NCBI GenBank assembly: GCA_006503535.1
Contig: QYRS01000010.1
Span: 2,294,001 to 2,358,000 of the forward strand
Reading direction: 5' to 3'
DNA: 64,000 nt
From: Arthrinium phaeospermum
Lineage: Eukaryota > Ascomycota > Sordariomycetes > Amphisphaeriales > Apiosporaceae
Positions 56,093-64,000 of the stretch are shown in pieces. Numbering within the stretch: position 1 is the first letter of the stretch; the number at the start of each line of letters is the position of its first letter. The position numbers were made by a program, and so were the translations under genes. The notes beneath the pieces were generated by a model, which saw only the letters and a list, made by a program, of their open reading frames with translations, was not told where the DNA came from and did no database searches.

Positions 56093-57143
56093 ATGGATGC
56101 ATCTTTTTTTGTTTCTCTCACTTCCTTTATTTGACCATGTCTCGACTTTTCGTGACCGATGCACTTCGGTCCTTTCTCCGATCGTGATGACTCAGTGGCC
56201 TGCGTCTAGAAGGCTGCTGTCACGGCGCTGCAACCGGTGCTATAACCAAGCGGCCAACCCGCCCCGAAGTCCGTCCCCAACCTGGCAGAAGGACGACGCT
56301 GTCAAGTCAGCGCTTGCCTATCTACTGAAGCCTATCGCCACCACTTACAGCCGCCCTCGCTTCATCTCTCGCAGTCATCTCCCCATTCATCAGGACCACA
56401 CATAAATCCACCACCAAAAGCCACAGCACATGCACATGCACATGTCGACGAGAGCCTCCGAGACCAACCCAAGCCGGCTTACTTTGGAGTCCTTCGCGGA
56501 CTCGAAGCCGCAGTCATATATGCGAGACTAGTAGAGACTGTCACCGACTAGAAGATATAAACCCCCAATGAGCTCAGGCATAACAGACATGGTTGATACA
56601 GCAAGAGAAGTAGGGCACCCAAGTATGTACTCAACTCTGACGATCAAGCTTACATGTAGCCTGGAGACGTTAGTAATACCGATTGTCTACCCCTGATAGG
56701 TGAAAGATGTCCGAATGGGCCACTTTGCTGACCCAGTCTTGCCGCCATGTGACTTGCTTTCTTCCGTGCGGCGCGAGTACTAGAATGATTGTTCGCAGCG
56801 ACAGATACAACATAATTTACTGTGTATGTCTATTGCTAATAGCAATGGATGCCGCCCCGAGTGGATGTTGATGCCAACCAGGCATCAGTCTTTCTTCCTG
56901 TCCAATCAACAGGTTGTCTGATCCGTGTCATCTTCGAATATGACCACAAGGCAGAGAGTCTCTGGGAGTTCTCAATCCAGTTAAATTTCGTAGAGTTTGG
57001 TATGCCCAGAAATGCGCAAAGTTTAGTCCACCCCTATCTCCATCAAATCCCAAAACCTTCAACCCCGTCTTGGTTTTAGAGCAGACATACTTCTCTCTAA
57101 GAGGGGGTTACCTTTATAATCCCTAACAATAGTGACTTAATAT
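56093..57143. other. Intergenic between tRNA-like units 3 and 4
   Basis: About 1 kb with no gene recognised; it contains CCACATGCACATGCACATG-like short repeats near 56,425-56,445. Confidence 0.4.
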
Positions 57144-57240
57144 ATCGGAGTGGTGTAATGGTAACATTGCGAAGCACACTTGGGTGTAAAAACTCAAGCC
57201 CTTCGGGGGCGCAGCTCCAGGTTCGAGTCCTGGCTCCGAC
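57144..57240 (+). ncRNA. tRNA-like Pol III unit 4
   Basis: Dispersed copy of the unit 1-3 type. The acceptor helix is TCGGAG/CTCCGA, a compensating change from CCGGAG/CTCCGG. D stem GTGT/ACAT and T arm CCAGG-TTCGAGT-CCTGG are unchanged. Closing helix TGCG/CGCA. First hairpin CTTGGGT (57179-57185)/ACTCAAG (57192-57198), second CCC-TTC-GGG. A T4 run follows at 57243-57246. The flanks differ from units 1-3. Confidence 0.55.
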
Positions 57241-57658
57241 AGTTTTCTTTTGTCCCCTCCGATCAGCTTTTTTTTTATTACCCAGTGCCTACCTCCTAGC
57301 AGCCATAGAGTCTTACTCTTTCTATCTACGTGTTGATACTTTGAGTGGCAGGGACAATTGCACGTCTCTCTTAAGCCAAGGCGACATAAAGGTATGTCTC
57401 GTCTTTCATATTCCATCGTGGGAAACCCGCGGACCGAATACTTACTCCTGCGACCCATCACCTCGAGTACATTGTTCTTAAAGGAAGCTAGGCAGAAAGA
57501 AGCTCAGGTCTTCGTGATGAAATAACACTGTCAGAGTTTCTCAAACATCATACATATTGTTCTTCCTAGTAACTTCATCGAGTGTCTTCGCAAGGCCGTC
57601 CTGTACGATACCTTATGTTCATTCGTATTCGGATCATTTGCCACGGGTCGATATATCC
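57241..57658. other. Intergenic, nothing recognised
   Basis: Follows unit 4; contains T-rich terminator-like DNA (57,268-57,278). No gene seen. Confidence 0.35.
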
Positions 57659-58554
57659 ATGGACGATCCTTGTGCGGTATCGATGAAGCCCATGGACATG
57701 GAGCCTGGTGTAAAGGTGTCACGGTGGTTAAGGTCTTACCGAGTGTGGTATGTTGTGAAAGTTGATTCTCCAGGGGACGCGGAAGCTCTGAATGCTAACA
57801 CGTTCGTTCTCGCAGAAACCATGTTCCGGGAACGTGCTCAACGAGACCCCGTCTGTGCGACCCTGACGTACCTACTCGGTCCACGTCGGATCCCTCGCCG
57901 AGTGCCTCATACCAAACAAACCATCAATTGTCTCACTTTTGCCAGGGGAGCAGTCCTACGTATTATCCCTGGCGGACTTGCTGTCACTTCTCAACCCCCC
58001 TTTACCCGACGCAATCTCGAAAGGTGCGAGGTACACGACCGCGAACGCTAGCTGGCACCGCCGATCCCGCACAAGAGCTGCTTTGTTGCCGACCCGCCTC
58101 CCCCCTGTCCAGCTACTCGCATGGTGGCTAGTCCTCTTCGTCGAAAGCAGCATCACGCGTTCGGCGCGGGGGCCCGTGTCCTTACCATCCGCGACAACGT
58201 CTTTCGGCGTAGTTCCATGCCTACTCTCTAGCCTCAGCAGTGGTGGGGCTGGATGCCAGAGAGCTTACAAGTGTTGAGAGTGTCCGCCGTCGAAATGCCA
58301 TTAAAGATTCCCTAGCTAGCAATGGTCTGAGGCTGGTCGATCGTGTCCTAGTAGAACCTACCACAGGTCTTAATCTTATAATATATAATATGACACCGAG
58401 CCATGCCGACTATAAAGTGTTGGTCACGAAGAACGTCGGCGGCGGGGCCGAGGCCGAGGCCGTCGCGATCGGCAAGGACACGGACAAAGACTGCATCGGC
58501 AAGGCCATGATGCGACAGGCCCTGAGTGCCGCCGAGAGCGCGATCGAGCCATGA
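57659..58554 (+). pseudogene. Possible degraded or unrecognised multi-exon gene
   Basis: Several plus-strand pieces look coding but lie in different frames. They are MDDPCAVSMKPMDMEPGVKV from 57,659; LPGEQSYVLSLADLLSLLNP (about 57,937-58,160, ending QLLAWWLVLFVESSI, a possible membrane helix); and a last piece 58,260-58,554 (VESVRRRNAIKDSLASNGLR, LVDRVLVEPTTGLNLIIYN) ending in TGA. An AG site at about 58,240 precedes the last piece. An in-frame TGA near 57,862 blocks a simple join. Either unrecognised introns or a broken gene; no family assigned. Confidence 0.3.
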
Positions 58555-59220
58555 TGGACCACCACGCGATGCTGCACGTGGGGCCCGTGTTGCAGAGGCG
58601 CATGGCGTTCAACATAAGCTGACACTTCTTCCGGTGCGGTGGTCGCATCACAAACAGGATTCGCTTCAGTCACGTGCCTTCACACATGGGACCGGCTGCC
58701 GTTTTGCGAGTTTCGGATCAATGAGCTCGGGATCCCCTCTTCTGTATGTGTGTGTCCAAGTGCTTGCTTCATGCCTTCAGCCGAGACCCCGACGCGCATG
58801 CGCCGAGTGGGTGGGTATGAAAAAGGAAGAGAGATCCTAAAGTTGCAAGTTTGGCCTCTTGCCTACCTATGATATGTAGGGACAGGGAGATTGAGGCATG
58901 AATCGAAGCACCAGGACGGAAGAGAAGGGGTGCTGCGGCTCCATCGTTTGTCCAGGTTGCTGTCGGGGCTTGAGGTGAACAGGGCCAAGGGGCTGGTGAT
59001 CGTGAAGTCGGTGGCGCAGGACCGGAGTATAGCGCCGATTCCGCCGCCTCCGCCGACAGCGGCAGAGTCAGAGGACATAACCATTATGGTACCAGTTGAC
59101 GGTCTATGATACATTCCTACCAGATTTTCGACTTGAGGACAGGTAATACGGTATGATGAGTAGAGTATTAATAGATTCTGCTTTTGGAGAATAAAATGAA
59201 CAAAAAAGGAAAAAGGAAAT
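58555..59220. other. Intergenic, nothing recognised
   Basis: Short frames only. The right end is A-rich on the plus strand and carries the terminator of the minus-strand tRNA-like unit 5 (A5 at 59210-59214). Confidence 0.4.
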
Positions 59221-59328
59221 ACCCACCCCGGGAGTCGAACCCGGACATGCTGTACCTGTAAACCCAGGCCACCAGAGCTAGACTCCGGCGTGCAGACTCG
59301 GCATGTGCTTCCATTACACCAGGCAGGT
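59221..59328 (-). ncRNA. tRNA-like Pol III unit 5 (second type)
   Basis: Read on the minus strand: acceptor ACCTGCC/GGTGGGT (7 bp, two wobbles), A box TGGTGTAATGG, D stem GTGT/GCAC, T arm CCGGG-TTCGACT-CCCGG. Between D and T arms, TGC/GCA closes a hairpin CCGGAG-tctag-CTCTGG and a second hairpin CCTG-GGTTTA-CAGG. A TTTTT terminator follows (A5 on the plus strand at 59210-59214). No normal anticodon arm can be drawn. Confidence 0.5.
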
Positions 59329-60111
59329 CACGTACTTAGTATGGAGAAGAACTGGCGAAGTCTGTGCCCATGTACCCATGTATGCTCTTGGTAGATTGCA
59401 CCTTAGGGTTCCGGTAGACTTGGGGTGGTAGAAGTGGGCCGAAGCAACCATCGATGGCGAAAGTATATGAGCATAGTGTTGGCAGCTGGAACGACCTCCA
59501 CATAAAGTCGCCCATCGAATCTCCCGCCAGGAAAAAGCGAAGGTTGGATGATCAGGGGCCACGACTCGGGGGCTGCGAGATTGTCCTACGGGCGAGGTAC
59601 TATTGCCCCGGTGTTCGTTGCTCAAGCCGTTCAGGAGGGCCAAGACGAATTAGGGGGAAAAGAAGGGGGTGTGTGCCAGGATGATGTTGCGACGTCTACG
59701 CAGGTAAACTCAGTGGCGTTGAAAATATGCCCACCCACCTCTGCATTGTCTTTGTAAACTGTGAGCACCATACGGCCAGGTACTTGAGAATCACGAGGAG
59801 AGGCATCCGAATCTTGTCGGCGCCACAGGGGATACGCGACCGGTGATGAGTTAACACAGTTGAACTCTTTGGGTTGTCTCGACTATCTGCAGAGTATAAC
59901 GTAAAGGGGCATTGTACAAGTCATGGGGTCCTCTGAAACTTCTGCCCCTGAGAACTCAAAGCTGGTCTCTTTTGCTACCAACCTCCCGACCCCGCCACTA
60001 AGTATATGTGCTCATAAAGGCGAGGTAAAGCACGAGTAGCTGCACGCCGGCGCTGAAGCGGTTAGATTCTTTATATGGGATTTAAACTATCTTTTTCCCA
60101 ACAAGAAAAAG
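59329..60111. other. Intergenic between tRNA-like units 5 and 6
   Basis: About 0.8 kb without recognisable genes. TTTATATGGG lies about 40 bp before unit 6. Confidence 0.4.
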
Positions 60112-60231
60112 CCCCGTCTGGTGCAATGGTAGCACGTGCGGAATCTGACCCTTAACGACGCATTTAATGCTGAGCTAAGGTGCCTGAGTTTACAGGTGCA
60201 GCAAGATCCGGGTTCAAGTCCCGGGGTGGGG
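60112..60231 (+). ncRNA. tRNA-like Pol III unit 6 (second type)
   Basis: Acceptor CCCCGTC/GGTGGGG (7 bp, two wobbles), A box TGGTGCAATGG, D stem GTGC/GCAC, T arm CCGGG-TTCAAGT-CCCGG. Between them TGC/GCA closes a hairpin CCTTA...TAAGG with an inner GCATT-t-AATGC, then CCTG-AGTTTA-CAGG. The segment CCTGRGTTTACAGGTRCAGC is shared almost exactly with unit 5. A TTTT run follows at 60233-60236. Confidence 0.5.
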
Positions 60232-60344
60232 GTTTTCTTTTCTTTTGTTTTTCGTTTTTCCCCCTTCTATCCTTTTACCGTTATATCATCTATAAATACA
60301 TTTAATTACCTAGAAGAGTCGACCGTCTACTTCGCAATCACAGC

Positions 60345-60606
60345 ATAAAAGCAGAAGCGGCCCTGAGAGACTTTGCCGACTTTGTCGAGAAACAACAGGC
60401 GCTGCGGTACCCTACTTCAAAGCCCGCGACAGAAGTAACCAAACCCACCTCGAACAACAATGATGAGGAGGAAAACCAGGAGGAGCTCGACACCCTCGGT
60501 TCCCTGACCCCCAACGACGGCGTTTCCCAGGTTCCATTGCGCGAGCTCCTGCTGGCTACCGCGGGCGACGAGGGCGATGATCTCGACAATCACCCGGTAT
60601 GCTGAC
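60345..60606 (+). pseudogene. ATG-less coding-like fragment
   Basis: An open plus-strand frame with protein-like composition (AEAALRDFADFVEKQQALRY, then an acidic linker and VPLRELLLATAGDEGDDLDN) ends in TGA at 60604-60606. No ATG starts it; a GCAG acceptor-like site at about 60,350 could make it a terminal exon. No family recognised. It may be a relic. Confidence 0.3.
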
Positions 60607-62207
60607 TCCTTCAGGTTAGACCTTAGTTAGCATGTCCCAACCCGAAAAGGGTCGTGCCCGCAGCGCAGGGGTGAGAAGAAGAAGAAGAAGAACCGAAAAC
60701 GACCGAGGCCGACCGTGACAAGACTGAGATAGCGCAGGATTACTCGGTACCTCGAACACACGATGAGCATGACCACAGGGATTACGATGGCCAGGAAGGT
60801 CTACAGGGATCCCATGCCCAGGTCTTCCAAGACCCCCCTGGTTCAGCACCTCGCCGATGGTAATTAGTGCGGGCCACGAGCGAGAGAGAGTTGAAGAAGA
60901 ACATGTGTGTCCAGCTCGTGGCATAGCTTCGGGTCGGACGCCGCCGCCGCCGATTGGACGGCGCCGCTAGTGAGGTCCGGCAGGATGGAATCCTCCGCTG
61001 TGCGTTTCTCTACGTCGCCGGCCAATCTCGACGGCGGAATCTTCCTGGGCATTGTCATCCGAATACGGTAACAGATGACTGTTGGCAATTGTCTTTGGGA
61101 CGAAGATGGATCGTCAGAGTTTGATTGAATGGAATAGCTTGAACGTGAGCGGGGATTTGCACCTACCCCAACTGGACTTCCAGTGATGGGTGATCGTGGC
61201 CTGCACGACGACAAGCTCCAACAGGGGCCGGCCTGTCGCGTTGCATCCCATATTCTTTCCGGGTGACATTGTAAGATATGATACAGTAGAGGAGGCTACA
61301 ATGGTAGCAAAAGTACCTATTGAGATGGTGCTGTAGGAAGTAGGCATGCGGCGCGGCATTTCAACCAACTGGACGGCAGTTGTCCCGGACAAGCATTCCA
61401 TCCCTGCGTCCCGGCAGCATCAATTCGGAACCTTGGCAAATCTGCCTCGGAGCGACCATCGAGCAGCTGAAGATAACAATTCGCCCCTTAATATTGAAAT
61501 GCATGCTAGCAAGCTCCATAGGCTGATAAACTACGGCATAGCAAGTCCTAATACTATTCACTTAGATTTGATGAAGAAATTGAAGACGCAAGGGGTTGAG
61601 TAGATTTGCCCCGGGCCGGATGACTAATGCCTCGAGATGTACACGCGTGTTTGCTACTTTGCATAGGACTAGCGATTAGCGCGTGTACCAAGCAGATGTC
61701 CTTCAGATTCTGTCATCCCTCGCATCGGTCGCATCCCTATCGGAGCCAGTGATCGACTAGCTAACAGATGGAGGCTTGCGATGCGATCCCGAACCGGGAA
61801 TTGATCTTCTGGCGGGGTAAAGTGAGCCAATAGGATATTGAATACGTTTGCCTAGTCGTGAATCCCTGTGCCAATCAGTACCCAGCAGTACTGCTTCACC
61901 GATAGTAGAAAGCGCGAGCTGTGAAAAGGTGGCGTTCATTCATTTGAGAACTGATCAGCCGCTTGCCCCGGACTCTAAGGCGATAGCTGGGGAAAGCAGA
62001 GAGACTGAGCTCGTACGGTATCCAATTCCGACTCTTGAAACCCTCTTCCACCAAGCGGGTTGAACCTCGAACAACTTGTCAAAGCATTTCCACGCCAGAG
62101 ACAAAGAGGACAGAGAAAGACGAGTCCATGGCTATTTAGTATTCACGTTCACCCCCACACCGCCCGTTCTTTGTCCATCGCATTCACAACGACGACGACA
62201 ACCAGTC
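60607..62207. other. Intergenic; promoter of the rhodopsin-domain gene at its right end
   Basis: About 1.6 kb. Scattered short frames without pattern. The last 150 bp (CA-rich leader with CACAACGACGACGAC) look like the 5' UTR of the gene at 62208. Confidence 0.4.
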
Positions 62208-63973
62208 ATGGACGAAGAGTACAGCTTCCCCACGGCCCGAAGCTTCTTGGGTGACACCATCGTGACCGTCGCGGTGGTGATGCTGGCCCTGGACACTCTG
62301 TTCGTCTCCATGCGGCTATGGGGTCGACACCGATACAACAAGATGCCGCGCCAGTCGACGGTGTCTTATGGGGAACCTCGCTACTGGGTGGTGGTGTCCG
62401 ACGTGGCCATCCTGTTTTCCTATGTATGTGGAAGTCTACCTGTGTACCGTTGTCGAGATCTCTCAGCCTTCTGACACATGTTCTTGACAGATGTGCGCCG
62501 TCGCCTTGGTTGCTATCGAGATCTATGGTAGGTTCTTTCAGTGTGGAGCTGTATTCTGATTCCATTCTCTCTTTGCTGCCGGGAGGCATTGGCTAACAAG
62601 ACAAACCAGCGGTGCGATGCGGCGAAGGGCTGCATATCTGGCAGCTCAACTTGCCCCAGCGAACGCACAAGGCAAAGGTGCTCTACGTCAATTCAATACT
62701 GTTAGTGATCTGCCCCCCCCCCCCCCCCCCCCCCCCCCCTCCACACCATTTCTCGCCTTTGCAACTTTTAACAAAGAGGGACACGTCCACACGACAGGTA
62801 CAAGTTCATCGTCCCGATCCCCAAGATCGCGACCGTGTTCCTGTTCCTGGCCATCGCGCCGCCGCACCTGCGCGCCTTCATCGCCTGCTGCAAGATGGTC
62901 GCGGCGTACATGGTCCTGTACTGCCTAGCCACCACCTTTGCCGCCATATTTCAGTGCGGCCCCAACGTGTCGATCAACTGGATGAACCCGGGAGAGCCGG
63001 GCACCTGCATCGATTTGGTAACCTTCTGGTATGCGCAGTTCGCCATCGACATCAGCGCGTGCGTCGTCATGATCGGCCTGCCTTGGTGGCTTTTCGCTTC
63101 GTGGGTCGACATCCTTCTTCTTCATCCATACATCACCGTCGTCGTGTAGGGCTAATCCAGGGACCTGGGTGGTGTTAGTATCCAATACAAGCGCAAGCAC
63201 ATCATCGCCACGATACTTTCCACTCTGGCTGTCGGGTATGTCTATTATTGTTCTGTTGGCTGGGGGCCTTTGCGTCGCTAACCTAACACTCGTGTTAATA
63301 CAGGGAAACCATACTCGCGTCCACATCGCTCTGGCTCTTGGTCAAAATCCTGACCGAGGCCGTCAAGCCCAACCCGGACATAGCACGTGAGTACTTGACC
63401 CGAGGAACCGACTTTCGATGCCGTAAACAGAACGGGCTGGCTGACAACCTTCTTCTCTGCTCATGTTGGATAGACCTCGAAGCGCTCGGCCTCATCGTGT
63501 CCCAGCTGCATGTCAACTTCGGCTGCATCGCGGCCTGCGTGCCGACCGTCCTGAAACTCTTTGAAGAAGGTTTGGTGGCCCTGGGAGGACGCATCCGGTG
63601 CGTCGAGCGGACCCTCGGCACGAGCCGGCAGAAATCCAGTAGCAGCGGCCGCGGCTCTACGGCGATCCACCTCAGCGCGCTCAAGTCGGCCGAACGCGGT
63701 GGCGCTGGCAGCGGCGGTAGTGGCGATGGTGGTAACCGCAGCAAGACGCCTGTTGTGGGACCGTATCTCAACGCCGGATGCGATGATGACGATGGGTCGA
63801 TGGGGAGCCAACAGCGGATCATATCAAATACCGGTTGTAATATACAGGTGCAGACGGAGGTTTCTATATCGGTGGAGACGGATAGGGGCGGGGCTTGCTC
63901 GGAGGCTGATGGGGGTGGGCATGGGCATGGGCATGGGCACGGAAGGTTCACTTCGGCTGCGTTCTGCGGGTAG
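62208..63973 (+). CDS. Fungal rhodopsin-domain (PTH11-like) integral membrane protein
   Basis: Seven exons: 62208-62423, 62491-62527, 62610-62700, 62798-63100, 63179-63235, 63304-63386 and 63474-63973. All phases fit and give 356 residues. Hydrophobic segments include TIVTVAVVMLALDTLFVSMR, VVVSDVAILFSYMCAVALVA, IATVFLFLAIAPP, MVLYCLATTFAAIFQC, FAIDISACVVMIGLPWWLF, IIATILSTLAV and the LWLLVKIL and ALGLIVSQL region, a seven-helix plan. GEGLHIWQLNLPQR matches the GxGxHxW motif after TM2 in PTH11-like receptors, and FGCIAACVPTV matches the end of TM7. No CFEM domain is present. The cytoplasmic tail is Gly/Ser-rich with a GHGHGHGH run. Such proteins are putative surface receptors; the ligand is unknown. 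Confidence 0.88.
62713..62739 (+). repeat. Poly-C tract (C27) inside intron 3 of the rhodopsin-domain gene
   Basis: 27 consecutive C residues 13 bp after the GTTAGT donor at 62701. It takes up nearly a third of the 97-bp intron. Confidence 0.9.
63915..63939 (+). repeat. GGGCAT hexamer array encoding a Gly-His run
   Basis: About four GGGCAT/GGGCAC units encode GHGHGHGHG in the C-terminal tail of the rhodopsin-domain protein; the run resembles a metal-binding His stretch. Confidence 0.85.
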
Positions 63974-64000
63974 TCCGGCAAAACAAAGAGACAAGGGCTC

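Noticed and set aside
55501..57240. Ordinary intron-containing tRNAs with anticodons such as TTC, TGC or CAC
   Set aside because: Placing the anticodon at positions 34-36 gives different amino acids on one scaffold, no 5-bp anticodon stem after intron removal, and no U33 in unit 4.
62612..63178. Alternative plus-strand frames through the rhodopsin-domain gene
   Set aside because: They run through the poly-C intron and lack the transmembrane pattern given by the spliced model.
1..64000. CRISPR arrays, operons, ribosome-binding sites
   Set aside because: The sequence is eukaryotic (spliceosomal introns throughout), and no regularly spaced direct-repeat array was seen; the 245-bp array at 55.5-56.1 kb is a tandem duplication of tRNA-like units.

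Overview
The window looks like nuclear DNA of a filamentous ascomycete (Pezizomycotina, most likely Sordariomycetes). Supporting signs are short spliceosomal introns with GTAAGT-type donors and CTRAC-like branch sites, a HET-domain gene, a NACHT-type STAND/NLR gene, a fungal-rhodopsin (PTH11-like) receptor, a CDH-type cytochrome protein, and a transposon destroyed by CpA-type repeat-induced point mutation (RIP). The assignment comes from gene families seen in the sequence; no database search was possible.

Left third (1-22 kb): an accessory block. Four paralogous F-box/ankyrin-like genes (3.7, 10.5-12.6, 13.7-15.7 and 16.7-18.4 kb) flank a NACHT NLR (6.7-10.2 kb). The NLR carries a near-perfect 84-bp in-frame tandem duplication just before its P-loop. 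An ankyrin-repeat remnant lies between two of the F-box genes, and an F-box gene of another family follows at 20-21.7 kb.

Middle (24-37 kb): a more conserved gene block. It holds a TXNDC17-like thioredoxin, a flavin-containing monooxygenase, a HET protein, a tiny Cys-rich protein, Mediator subunit MED7, a ZNF830-like zinc-finger protein and an F-box protein with an RPEL-like segment. Most were rebuilt here across introns with phase-checked splice sites.

39.1-44.0 kb: a complete 4.85-kb Mutator-like element with 52-bp terminal inverted repeats, a 9-bp target-site duplication and the N-terminal FAR1-type zinc-finger part of a transposase. About 3.85 kb of its interior has been turned into AT-rich DNA by RIP.

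Right third (44-64 kb): gene-sparse. It contains a small Cys/Trp-rich protein of a recurrent fungal family, a LAMTOR1/Meh1-like lipid-anchored TORC1 adaptor, a secreted stand-alone CDH-type cytochrome protein and a seven-exon rhodopsin-domain membrane protein. Between the last two lie six tRNA-sized units with intact A and B boxes, acceptor, D and T arms and Pol III terminators. In place of an anticodon arm each has extra hairpins whose sequences change in compensating fashion. They are the best candidate in this window for something undescribed.
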